Source: a virus | Direction: 5' to 3' (one strand) | Length of the DNA stretch: 20,015 nucleotides | IMG/VR virus record: IMGVR_UViG_3300018481_000091 | Coordinates: 1-20,015 of that record | Part shown: positions 6,383 through 11,649 of the stretch, in pieces | Layout: each line of letters begins with the position of its first letter | Numbering within the stretch: the first letter of the stretch is position 1 | Made by a program: the position numbers and the translations under genes | Notes under the pieces: generated by a model | What the model was told of the DNA's origin: nothing | The model's input: the letters and a program-made list of their open reading frames with translations, nothing else | Databases searched by the model: none

Positions 6383-6546
6383 GCATCCTCCTCGCGGTAG
6401 CGCTGCTGTGGCCGATGTCGGCAGCCCAAGATCCGACCCCACCGACGACGACCATCGTGTTCTACATGCCAGCCGACGACGACCCGGTCGCACCGCAGGG
6501 TGTTCGCGAAGAAGCCGTGGTGGCTGATCTCGGGATCACGGGTTGA
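6379..6546 (+). CDS. Small exported protein with a signal peptide (55 aa)
   Basis: The protein begins MSILLAVALLWPMSAAQDPT, a short hydrophobic core ending in an A-x-A-like cleavage site (about residue 16 or 17). It continues with a Thr/Pro and acidic mature part of about 38 residues. The start overlaps the previous stop (ATGA) and the stop overlaps the next start (TGATG), which supports a real gene despite its size. A secreted or cell-surface mini-protein is inferred; uncleaved membrane insertion is also possible. Confidence 0.6.
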   Translation: MSILLAVALLWPMSAAQDPTPPTTTIVFYMPADDDPVAPQGVREEAVVADLGITG

Positions 6547-6806
6547 TGAGTGACTTCCCCATGCTCACCACACGGGGCGAGATCTTCGTCGTCAAGAACA
6601 CCGTCGATGTCCGTGACTACATCTACGGCAGGGAGCCGCTGATGGAGGACTTCCTCCAGTTCAACGCCGTCCACGCCGTCCCTCTGGACTTCCTGCGGAT
6701 GGCCCCCAGCCCCGAGCACGCCATCAAGTACGAGCGGGACGGCATCGCCTTCAAGATGGCCCGAGCCATCGTTGAGCACGACGGTGTCATGAGGTGGTCG
6801 TCGTGA
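6546..6806 (+). CDS. Small hypothetical protein (86 aa)
   Basis: I chose the ATG at 6546 because it shares TGATG with the previous stop. The sequence is mixed alpha/beta (GEIFVVKNTVDVRDYIYGREPLMEDF...) and ends with a helix (AFKMARAIVEHDGVM). No cysteines or known motif are seen. It overlaps the next gene by 4 nt (GTGA). Confidence 0.65.
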   Translation: MSDFPMLTTRGEIFVVKNTVDVRDYIYGREPLMEDFLQFNAVHAVPLDFLRMAPSPEHAIKYERDGIAFKMARAIVEHDGVMRWSS

Positions 6807-7063
6807 GCGATCCGATCCCCGGCAGGGACATCGTCACGCGGCTCCGGTCCGAGAACGACTTCTCCCTTGAGCGCATGGCCGACGGCGAGCGGTCGCTGGT
6901 GATGATGTCGGAGAAGCAGCGGCGGGACGATGCTGCCGACCTCTTCGCCAAGGTCATCAGCGGCATGGAGGCACACCTGAACATGTGCGACTACGGCGAC
7001 TGTGAAGGCTGTGAAGTGGCCCACTGGGTCCTCGACAAGATTGACCCTCGACATGAATCCTGA
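6803..7063 (+). CDS. Small helical protein with a C-terminal Cys cluster (86 aa)
   Basis: I chose the GTG at 6803 for its GTGA overlap; another GTG at 6794 is possible. The body is helical and charged. Near the end, C62, C67, C70 and H74 (MCDYGDCEGCEVAHWVL) form a likely zinc site. It belongs to the series of small metal-binding proteins in this block. Role unknown. Confidence 0.65.
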   Translation: MSDPIPGRDIVTRLRSENDFSLERMADGERSLVMMSEKQRRDDAADLFAKVISGMEAHLNMCDYGDCEGCEVAHWVLDKIDPRHES

Positions 7064-7349
7064 GCCACGAGATCCTCTGGTAAATCTACTGGATGCGGTA
7101 GGCGACCAAGGACGGATCATGTCTCGACAGATCACGGAGATAGAGACGCTGCGGAACATCATCGAGGCGGCGATCCTTGAGCTGGACGCCGAGCACCGCC
7201 CGCAGTGGGTGAAGGAGGGCGGCGCTGGCTACACGGAGGTCCCTCGGGAAGACGGTCTTGATCCTGTCGGCTGCGTCATGTGCTACCCGCAGGACGGCGA
7301 CTGGCCGTGCGTCACCCGGATGATCACGGACGACCTCAGAATCCCGTGA
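7053..7349 (+). CDS. CxxC...WPC-motif protein (98 aa)
   Basis: The ATG at 7053 gives an 11-nt overlap with the previous gene. The first half is helical with a coiled-coil look (DQGRIMSRQITEIETLRNIIEAAILELDAEHR). The end carries C74-x2-C77...WPC86 followed by VTRMITDDL. Similar C..C....WPC.T....L tails occur in the proteins at 11007 and 11364 and are common in actinophages. The Cys set probably binds zinc. Function unknown. Confidence 0.7.
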   Translation: MNPEPRDPLVNLLDAVGDQGRIMSRQITEIETLRNIIEAAILELDAEHRPQWVKEGGAGYTEVPREDGLDPVGCVMCYPQDGDWPCVTRMITDDLRIP

Positions 7350-7588
7350 AGATCACCCGGCACGATGTGCTCACCTGCCCTGTCTGCCACTACGAGATGG
7401 ACTCCTCGACCGATCCGCTCGGCAACGACACTCCGAACCCCGGCGACATCACGATCTGCATCGAATGCGGGTCGGTGCTCGTCTATGGCGAGGGTCTACG
7501 TCTGGTCCAGACATGGGACCCCGAGATACTGGAGCACCCCAATGTGGTCCGCTTTACTGACGCATGGCTGCGGTTACATGGAGAATGA
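7346..7588 (+). CDS. Zinc-ribbon protein (80 aa)
   Basis: The GTG at 7346 overlaps the previous stop as GTGA. C11-PV-C14 and C38-IE-C41-G make a clear four-Cys ribbon, with a loop containing NTPNPGD-like sequence (NDTPNPGDITICIECGSVLVY). Such ribbons occur in phage proteins of unknown function. The C-terminal part is a helix (PNVVRFTDAWLRLHGE). It is followed by the Cro-like gene through ATGA. Confidence 0.75.
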   Translation: MKITRHDVLTCPVCHYEMDSSTDPLGNDTPNPGDITICIECGSVLVYGEGLRLVQTWDPEILEHPNVVRFTDAWLRLHGE

Positions 7589-7809
7589 CCGTTGTTCACG
7601 TCGCTGCCGCCATTGACGAGGCTCTGACCAAGCTGGGTCACGGTTCCGTCGTGAGCCTCGCCGATATCTGCGAAGTAGCACATTCCACCGTGGGTACATG
7701 GCGCTCCGGCTCTCGTCTGCCTCGGCCCCAGCGATGGGCCTGTATCGAGGACTTCCTGCTGCTGGAGCGCGGGACCATCTACGAGCTACTGGCAGAAGAC
7801 GACGAGTAG
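7585..7809 (+). CDS. Cro/C1-type helix-turn-helix protein (74 aa)
   Basis: Residues about 9-68 fit the XRE fold: a first helix (AAIDEALTKLG), LADICEVAHSTVGTWRSGSRLP as the turn and recognition helices (25-46), then helices RWACIEDFLLL and TIYELLAE. The S-T-V..W..G..P pattern is typical of Cro/C1 repressors. The length is right for a single-domain DNA binder. It is the last gene of the first block and lies just ahead of an inverted repeat before the glycosidase gene, which it might control (inference). I chose the ATG at 7585 for the ATGA overlap. Confidence 0.75.
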   Translation: MTVVHVAAAIDEALTKLGHGSVVSLADICEVAHSTVGTWRSGSRLPRPQRWACIEDFLLLERGTIYELLAEDDE

Positions 7810-7817
7810 TGACGCTG

Positions 7818-7842
7818 CCACCACATTCAGTGGTGGTAAACA
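7818..7842 (+). promoter_or_regulatory. Inverted repeat and possible promoter before the glycosidase gene
   Basis: CCACCAC (7818-7824) and GTGGTGG (7830-7836) are exact inverted repeats around ATTCA. The hexamer TAAACA (7837-7842) abuts the repeat and ends 6 nt before the ATG at 7849, the spacing seen at other leaderless starts here, but it lacks the final T of TAnnnT. The repeat could be an operator, possibly for the adjacent HTH protein, or a terminator without a T-run. Confidence 0.4.
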
Positions 7843-7848
7843 TTGTTC

Positions 7849-8880
7849 ATGGCAGAGCCGGTGAGCCGACGCCAATTGCTGACGGCGGGTGCTCTGGGAG
7901 TCATCGGCGTAGCTGCCTGCGCTACAAGGGCGGCTGCGGTACCTCCGGGTGGATATCCGCCGGGACACCCCCGTTATGTGCCGCCAACTACTAGTTCGAC
8001 ATCAACTAGTACTTCGTTAGTAGGAACGTCGAGCACCACGTCGACCACCAGCACCACGACGGTGCCGACGGATCAGCTCTTCTGGGGTGCGGCCTACGGT
8101 GGCAACACCGAACCGGGTAGCAGGTACGGCTCACCCGGTATCGGCCTCGGTCGGACGTACTGGAACATGTCGAACGCTGGGTCTTCTGTCATCCGCGCAG
8201 CGAGCGATGCCTCCAAGGGCAGGCTCCCGTGGGTGTCATACAAGGTGGGTGGATGGGCGGCGTTCGCCAACGGAGGTCAGGACGCCGCCTTCCGCTCACT
8301 CCTCACCCAGCTCAACGGGATCGGCACGGCTGTCTGGCTGACCGTCCACCATGAGCCGGAAGGCTCGGGCCGATACGGGACCGACGAGAGCACGCCCTCT
8401 GACAACTCCTCCATAAACGACTGGAAGAACGCCCAGCGGCATGTCCGTGACCTCATGGAGGAGGTCGGCACCCAGAACATCGCCTTCGCCCCCGTGCTCA
8501 TGGGATGGACGTGGGACGAGCGGTCGAACCGGGTCCCGGCGTCGTGGATCGACGGCATGGCCGGTGTCTGGGACTTCTTCGGGATCGACTGCTACAACGA
8601 CACCACGAACCCGGCGGTCCAGAAGTTCGAAGACATGGCGATGTGGCGGGACTGCACCGCCGATCTCACGGCACGCGGCTACCAGATCGGCATCGGGGAG
8701 TGGGGCACCAGAGGGTCCGGTGCGGACATCGCCGCCCAGCACGCTGACTTCCTCGACAAGGGCATCATCGGTGCTGCGTACTTCGACTCCGACCTGAACA
8801 GCCCGACCGGCGGATGGTCGTTGACCAGCGCTCAACTACCGGTCTTCAACACCTTCTGCCTGACTTCGTCACGGGTCTAG
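7849..8880 (+). CDS. Tat-exported lipoprotein, glycoside hydrolase of TIM-barrel type
   Basis: The 343-aa protein starts with a twin-arginine signal (SRRQLL, R7/R8) and a hydrophobic stretch ending in the lipobox-like VAAC (C24). A Pro-rich and Ser/Thr-rich linker runs to about 74. The rest reads as a clan GH-A-like barrel with WLTVHHEPEG (E169, likely acid/base) and IGIGEWGT (E284, likely nucleophile), about 115 residues apart. It resembles bacterial GH26-like beta-mannanases, but the substrate cannot be read. It would fold before export, then be tethered outside the membrane and trim envelope glycans. The ATG at 7849 is preferred; TTG 7843 and GTG 7861 (starting at SRRQ) are alternatives. 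Confidence 0.75.
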   Translation: MAEPVSRRQLLTAGALGVIGVAACATRAAAVPPGGYPPGHPRYVPPTTSSTSTSTSLVGTSSTTSTTSTTTVPTDQLFWGAAYGGNTEPGSRYGSPGIGLGRTYWNMSNAGSSVIRAASDASKGRLPWVSYKVGGWAAFANGGQDAAFRSLLTQLNGIGTAVWLTVHHEPEGSGRYGTDESTPSDNSSINDWKNAQRHVRDLMEEVGTQNIAFAPVLMGWTWDERSNRVPASWIDGMAGVWDFFGIDCYNDTTNPAVQKFEDMAMWRDCTADLTARGYQIGIGEWGTRGSGADIAAQHADFLDKGIIGAAYFDSDLNSPTGGWSLTSAQLPVFNTFCLTSSRV

Positions 8881-8885
8881 CCCTG

Positions 8886-8912
8886 TAAACTCGCCCTCTT
8901 TGAAGAGGCGAG
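8886..8912 (+). promoter_or_regulatory. Hairpin after the glycosidase gene, overlapping a possible RBS
   Basis: CTCGCC (8890-8895), a bulged C, TCTT, loop TG, AAGA and GGCGAG (8907-8912) form a 10-bp hairpin just after the glycosidase stop. No T-run follows. The right arm AAGAGGCGAG would be the SD of the GTG at 8914. A TAAACT (8886-8891) could be a -10. It may act as a terminator or as an RBS lock. Confidence 0.4.
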
Positions 8913-8913
8913 A

Positions 8914-9063
8914 GTGTCGAGGAAACGGCGGGAGCGGGGCTGGGTGGAGGAGGCGATGCGGAGTCTCTTCTTCCTGCTGCTGTGGTTCACCTGCATCATC
9001 TTCGGCTTCATCGGCTGCATGGTCGTGATCTTCTGGCTGGCGTTCGGACACGTTCCGGTCTAG
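8914..9063 (+). CDS. Small single-span membrane protein (49 aa)
   Basis: From the GTG at 8914 the protein has a basic head (SRKRRERGWVEEAM) followed by one strongly hydrophobic span (SLFFLLLWFTCIIFGFIGCMVVIFWLAF) and a short tail. An in-frame ATG at 8956 has a strong SD (GGAGGAGG, 8946-8953) and would give 35 residues, so the start is uncertain. The basic head favours an N-in topology. Next to an envelope glycosidase it could be a holin-like or regulatory membrane peptide; this is inference. Its TAG overlaps the stop of the antisense gene. Confidence 0.55.
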   Translation: MSRKRRERGWVEEAMRSLFFLLLWFTCIIFGFIGCMVVIFWLAFGHVPV

Positions 9064-9164
9064 TCGTCATCGTTTCGATCGATCCCGTCCAGTACAATCA
9101 CCAGAGCCAGTAGTGTCACCAGCACCACGATGGTGGCGACGACGGACAAGACACTTGCGAACAC
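9060..9164 (-). CDS. Tiny antisense membrane protein (34 aa)
   Basis: The GTG at 9164 has GGAGG upstream at 9 nt. The protein is one hydrophobic span (FASVLSVVATIVVLVTLLALVIVL) with an acidic tail (DGIDRNDDD). It converges with the membrane protein at 8914, and both stops lie in the palindrome CTAG (9060-9063). Charge distribution suggests an acidic end opposite in character to its neighbour's basic head. Very short, so confidence is moderate. No family is recognised. Confidence 0.45.
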   Translation of the reverse strand: MFASVLSVVATIVVLVTLLALVIVLDGIDRNDDD

Positions 9165-9258
9165 GGCGGGGACCCTCCAACAGCAACCACCACGATAATC
9201 CTGAATGGTGTCCCGCCTCAGGAATGAGTAGCTACATCAACGGCTGAGGTGACTGGGT
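9165..9258. promoter_or_regulatory. Divergent gap with an inverted repeat
   Basis: No gene was found between the antisense peptide (start 9164) and the plus-strand gene at 9259. TCCTGA (9199-9204) and TCAGGA (9218-9223) form a 6-bp inverted repeat with a 13-nt gap, a possible operator. GAGGTG (9246-9251) is the SD for the ATG at 9259, at 7 nt. Confidence 0.35.
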
Positions 9259-9432
9259 ATGGAGTTCTGTGAGAAGTGCGGTGCGGGGAGTGATCAGATA
9301 GCCGGGGTCGAGGTACGAGGTATCTACGACGGCGTCTGTTACTGGGCCTGCATGAAATGCAACCACAAGTGGCATCGCTTCGAAGAGGGCAGCGCCCGTC
9401 GTCAGCGGGTCGAGGACTACTGGGCCTCGTGA
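9259..9432 (+). CDS. Small zinc-ribbon protein (57 aa)
   Basis: C4-EK-C7 and C31-MK-C34 frame a compact ribbon, with YDGVCYWACMKCNHKWHRFEEG typical of phage zinc ribbons that resemble the DGV.YW.C..CGHRWHRF pattern. GAGGTG gives a good SD. Its stop overlaps the next start as GTGA. A nucleic-acid or protein-binding role is likely from the fold but unproven. Confidence 0.7.
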   Translation: MEFCEKCGAGSDQIAGVEVRGIYDGVCYWACMKCNHKWHRFEEGSARRQRVEDYWAS

Positions 9433-9755
9433 TCCGCTTTACCCGTGCCGGACGCAAGCGGTGGGTGTACTGGGGGTCGCTCCAGCAGCACACGATCGGC
9501 GACAGTCGACTCCAACAGTTCTGGTTCCGGCTGGACGACGAGCCGTACTGGCTCGGCAGCGGCAACCGGTTCCGGGTCTGGAACGATCGGTGGCTCCACC
9601 TCGGGTGGGCCAGTCGGGCCGAGTCCCATGAAGAGGTTCTGGGTGGCAGGGTCCTGCTGTTCACACCGAGAGAGGTAGGTGATTGGGGTGCTGAAGAGGA
9701 AGCCGAAACCGGTTTCACCGGAGGAGCTGAACGAGCGCCTTCTGAAGATCCCTGA
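9429..9755 (+). CDS. Trp-rich hypothetical protein (108 aa)
   Basis: The GTG at 9429 overlaps the previous stop as GTGA. The first 70 residues look like a beta-rich domain with many aromatics (RKRWVYWGSLQQHT ... FWFRLDDEPYWLGSGNRFRVWNDRWLHLGWA). The last 30 are acidic, Gly-rich and overlap the next gene by 77 nt, so the real protein may be shorter in function. A long antisense frame here reads as Pro-rich, the expected shadow of Trp codons. No family is recognised. Confidence 0.55.
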   Translation: MIRFTRAGRKRWVYWGSLQQHTIGDSRLQQFWFRLDDEPYWLGSGNRFRVWNDRWLHLGWASRAESHEEVLGGRVLLFTPREVGDWGAEEEAETGFTGGAERAPSEDP

Positions 9756-9933
9756 AGAGGATCTTCGGGCCTTCATCGAGGCGACGCTCGGCGTCGCCTC
9801 CACCACCTACCAGTCCGTCATGACCCGGTCGGTAGATCAGCAGGCGGGACTCCAGTACGCGATCGAGAACTGTCGGTTCGCCGCTCAGGGGATGCTCGTC
9901 TATCTACATCGGTTGGAGGAGAGGAATGGATGA
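9679..9933 (+). CDS. Small helical hypothetical protein (84 aa)
   Basis: The frame starts at GTG 9679; a second GTG at 9688 has a better-spaced SD (AGGTGAT, 9677-9683) and is a strong alternative giving 81 aa. The protein has a basic head (KRKPKPVSPEE) and long helices (ELNERLLKIPEEDLRAFIEATLG ... GLQYAIENCRFAAQGMLVYLHRLEE). No motif is recognised. It overlaps the next start by 8 nt. Confidence 0.65.
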   Translation: MIGVLKRKPKPVSPEELNERLLKIPEEDLRAFIEATLGVASTTYQSVMTRSVDQQAGLQYAIENCRFAAQGMLVYLHRLEERNG

Positions 9934-10252
9934 ACTCAGCCTCGCGCTGGAAATCGGGCTGATCAGGGACCGGCTGGAGGCTCTGGAATCTCGGATCATC
10001 CAGCAGGATCTCCAGATCGGTGAACTGGTGGCGATCTCCAAGATCAGGGACCGGCCCGTGAAGGCGTCGGCCATCAACATCTGTGCTCTCGATGAGACTC
10101 GGGACTCGGCGGAGTGCCCGGACGCCACCGTCTATCGGCACCAGCAGGGCTGCCGGGGCGTGGCCTGTGTCCGTAGATATACGGATTATTACTCGGATTA
10201 TCGGAAACGGCAGCAGGAGGTTGTCGCTACCGAGGAAGATACGGTAGGGTAA
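9926..10252 (+). CDS. Coiled-coil protein with a GCRG..C..Y...YR zinc motif (108 aa)
   Basis: GGAGGAGAGGA precedes the ATG at 9926. Residues 1-40 form a likely coiled coil (LALEIGLIRDRLEALESRIIQQDLQIGELVAI). C64, H72, C76 and C81 follow the pattern CPDATVYRHQQGCRGVACVRRYTDYYSDYRK. Phage proteins often carry this C...H..GCR...C......Y...YR motif, probably for binding nucleic acid. No specific role can be given. Confidence 0.7.
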   Translation: MDELSLALEIGLIRDRLEALESRIIQQDLQIGELVAISKIRDRPVKASAINICALDETRDSAECPDATVYRHQQGCRGVACVRRYTDYYSDYRKRQQEVVATEEDTVG

Positions 10253-10274
10253 TCACACCATCTACCCCACGGAG
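10221..10274 (+). promoter_or_regulatory. Promoter and leader of the 10281 gene
   Basis: TTGTCG (10221-10226) and TAGGGT (10245-10250) are spaced 18 nt. CTACCG (10227-10232) and CGGTAG (10242-10247) form an inverted repeat between and over them. The leader CCATCTACCCCACGGAGG holds the SD (GGAGG) and closely matches the leader at 1902-1917. The -35 overlaps the end of the previous gene. Confidence 0.5.
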
Positions 10275-10280
10275 GAAACC

Positions 10281-10697
10281 ATGGGACATCAACTGGACCC
10301 CCAACCGACCAAGCAGATCGCAGGCGGGCACTTGCAGTACACGCTGCCCCTCTACACGTCGAAGGCGCTACAGGGCTATCACCTCGTCGTGGTGATGGAG
10401 GACGGGCACCTGATCCGTCAGCCCTTCGGCCTCGACTCGTTCTTCAATTCCTACGCCGAGTTCACCGACTCGGGCGTCCTGCCTCACCTCATCCAGATCC
10501 TCGACATCGTCTACGAGGTGGAACCGGCGGGTGCCGAGAAGTCGGTCTGGGCGCAACTGGAGAAGAACCCCGACGCCGAGGTGGGTGAACTGCACCCGAC
10601 CTTCTGGCTGGCGATGAACCCGGTGAACCGAGAGTTCGATCGTCCGTGGTTCATCCGTCTCTACTACGGGACGGAAACTGTCTGCCGGTCAGTCTGA
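10281..10697 (+). CDS. Hypothetical protein (138 aa)
   Basis: The ATG at 10281 follows ACGGAGGAAACC, a good SD. The sequence is mixed alpha/beta and rich in aromatics (QYTLPLYTSKALQGYHLVVVMEDGHLIRQPFGLDSFFNSYAEF). It has a long middle helix (VLPHLIQILDIVYEVE) and a C-terminal strand (PWFIRLYYGTETVCRSV). It has its own promoter, so it starts a transcription unit in front of the packaging genes. It is not recognised. A small terminase subunit would be expected nearby, but nothing here supports that name. Confidence 0.7.
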   Translation: MGHQLDPQPTKQIAGGHLQYTLPLYTSKALQGYHLVVVMEDGHLIRQPFGLDSFFNSYAEFTDSGVLPHLIQILDIVYEVEPAGAEKSVWAQLEKNPDAEVGELHPTFWLAMNPVNREFDRPWFIRLYYGTETVCRSV

Positions 10698-11014
10698 TGA
10701 GCACCGACGAGGAGTGGCTGGCAGAGATCCGCGATGCGGTCGCTGCCGAGAAGGACTGGCGTCGGAACCGGGTCTACGAAGAGACGTACAGGTGGCGGGA
10801 CGCAACGACCTTTCTCCTTGAGCGACTCAACGCCATCGACCATGTCCATGTCGTGACCACCCGCACCAACTGGGGTGTCACCACCGAGGTCTGCCTGTTC
10901 GATGACGAGGTGTGGCCGTGCTGGCACCACCGGCAGATCCATCCCGACGATTCGGCCACCCAGCAGTACGTCGAGAAGGTCCAACAGGAGATGGAGGAAC
11001 TGTCTCATGAGTGA
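10697..11014 (+). CDS. Helical hypothetical protein with a WPC motif (105 aa)
   Basis: The ATG at 10697 shares TGATG with the previous stop. Long charged helices (DEEWLAEIRDAVAAEKDWRRNRVYEETYRWRDATTFLLERLNAI) precede a strand pair and the segment VCLFDDEVWPCWHHRQIH, a looser version of the WPC motif in the next two genes. The C-terminal helix is acidic. No family is recognised. Confidence 0.7.
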   Translation: MSTDEEWLAEIRDAVAAEKDWRRNRVYEETYRWRDATTFLLERLNAIDHVHVVTTRTNWGVTTEVCLFDDEVWPCWHHRQIHPDDSATQQYVEKVQQEMEELSHE

Positions 11015-11330
11015 CCTGACCGAACGCCTGTGGTACGCCTCCGAGCGTGTCTCGCCGTCCGACATCACGATGGGACCACCGCCACGCGGCTCCTTGAAGT
11101 GGGTGGAGATCCAGTGCGCCGAAGCCGCCAAGCTCATCGACGCCATCGACGCCCTGCACGTCCCGAGCAGGTTCGACCTCGCAGAGCGGTGTGAAGGATG
11201 CGAGTTGCCGTGGCCGTGCCGGACGCATCTCCTGATCTACCCACGTCCTTCGCTGGAAACACTTCTGGCGGGTACGGAGTTTGAAGGCTGGCTTGATCCC
11301 GCCAAAGGCGAGGAGGCGAACGATGGTTAG
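11007..11330 (+). CDS. CxxC...WPC-motif protein, first of a tandem paralogue pair (107 aa)
   Basis: The ATG at 11007 overlaps the previous stop by 8 nt. It has MSDLTERLWY at the start, EAAKLIDAIDALH at 39-51, then C62-EG-C65-ELPWPC71-RTHLLIYP. The same parts recur in the same order in the protein at 11364. The Cys set likely binds zinc. The extra C-terminal 30 residues (SLETLLAGTEFEGWLDPAKGEE) are absent from the paralogue. Confidence 0.7.
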   Translation: MSDLTERLWYASERVSPSDITMGPPPRGSLKWVEIQCAEAAKLIDAIDALHVPSRFDLAERCEGCELPWPCRTHLLIYPRPSLETLLAGTEFEGWLDPAKGEEANDG

Positions 11331-11458
11331 CCACCGGTATCCGGCCGATTCCGAGGCCGTCGCATGAGCGACCTGACTGACCGACTGCGGTACCTCTACC
11401 CGAGTTCTGCTCATGTGAGTGTCAACGATGCCGCCAAGCTCATCGACGCCATCGACGC
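11124..11458 (+). repeat. Direct repeat in the tandem paralogues (29 nt at 11124-11152 and 11430-11458)
   Basis: Both copies read GCCGCCAAGCTCATCGACGC and then CATCGACGC, identical over 29 nt. They encode AAKLIDAIDA in both proteins. The perfect match, against divergent flanks, points to duplication with later divergence or to local gene conversion. Confidence 0.7.
11323..11367 (+). CDS. Possible 14-aa coupling ORF
   Basis: ATG at 11323 has GAGGAGG upstream, encodes MVSHRYPADSEAVA, and ends in a TGA that overlaps the ATG at 11364. It overlaps the previous stop too. It may be a real micro-ORF that passes ribosomes to the next gene, which lacks its own SD, or chance. Confidence 0.3.
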   Translation: MVSHRYPADSEAVA

Positions 11459-11576
11459 TCTCCACGAACGACACATGGTGACGCTCACTGGTCCCGGTTC
11501 GAAAGAAGCGCCGTACTGCACTTGCGGTGACCCGTGGCCGTGCCAGACCCATCTCCTCATCCACCCGGAGGGGTAA
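11364..11576 (+). CDS. CxxC-like...WPC-motif protein, second of the tandem pair (70 aa)
   Basis: It starts MSDLTDRLRYLYP, repeats NDAAKLIDAIDALHERH, and ends YCTCGDPWPCQTHLLIHPEG (C52, C54, C60). Relative to its neighbour at 11007 the first Cys pair is spaced C-x-C rather than C-x2-C, and the C-terminal extension is missing. No clear SD is seen; it may rely on the 14-codon ORF in front. Gene duplication is the simplest explanation. Confidence 0.7.
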   Translation: MSDLTDRLRYLYPSSAHVSVNDAAKLIDAIDALHERHMVTLTGPGSKEAPYCTCGDPWPCQTHLLIHPEG

Positions 11577-11599
11577 TACACTCCATCTTCTTCACTGCC

Positions 11600-11634
11600 A
11601 CGGGCGGGGAGCGGCTTCGGCCCTCCCCGCCCGT
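11600..11634 (+). terminator. Strong terminator hairpin before the terminase gene
   Basis: ACGGGCGGGGAG (11600-11611) pairs fully with CTCCCCGCCCGT (11623-11634). Inside, after one bulged C, GGC and GCC close a TTCG tetraloop, giving 15 bp in all. TTGTATGTT follows as a weak T-rich tail. It ends the small-gene block. Confidence 0.75.
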
Positions 11635-11636
11635 TG

Positions 11637-11642
11637 TATGTT
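11637..11642 (+). promoter_or_regulatory. -10 element for the terminase gene
   Basis: TATGTT fits TAnnnT and ends 7 nt before the ATG at 11650, with no SD present. This suggests a leaderless terminase mRNA starting straight after the terminator. The -35 position would fall inside the hairpin and shows no clear hexamer. Confidence 0.4.
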
Positions 11643-11649
11643 CGTGCAT

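Noticed and set aside
7991-8064. ACTAGT and ACCACG-type repeats as a CRISPR or tandem DNA repeat
   Set aside because: They are codons of the Ser/Thr-rich linker in the glycosidase, without spacer structure.
9224-9247. Seven-codon leader ORF (MSSYING) before the 9259 gene
   Set aside because: The only SD-like bases touch the start codon, and nothing in the peptide suggests attenuation.
9417-9806. Long minus-strand frame with a Pro-rich protein-like sequence
   Set aside because: Its prolines are antisense to the Trp codons of the plus-strand gene at 9429, which has a GTGA-coupled start; no SD supports the minus frame.
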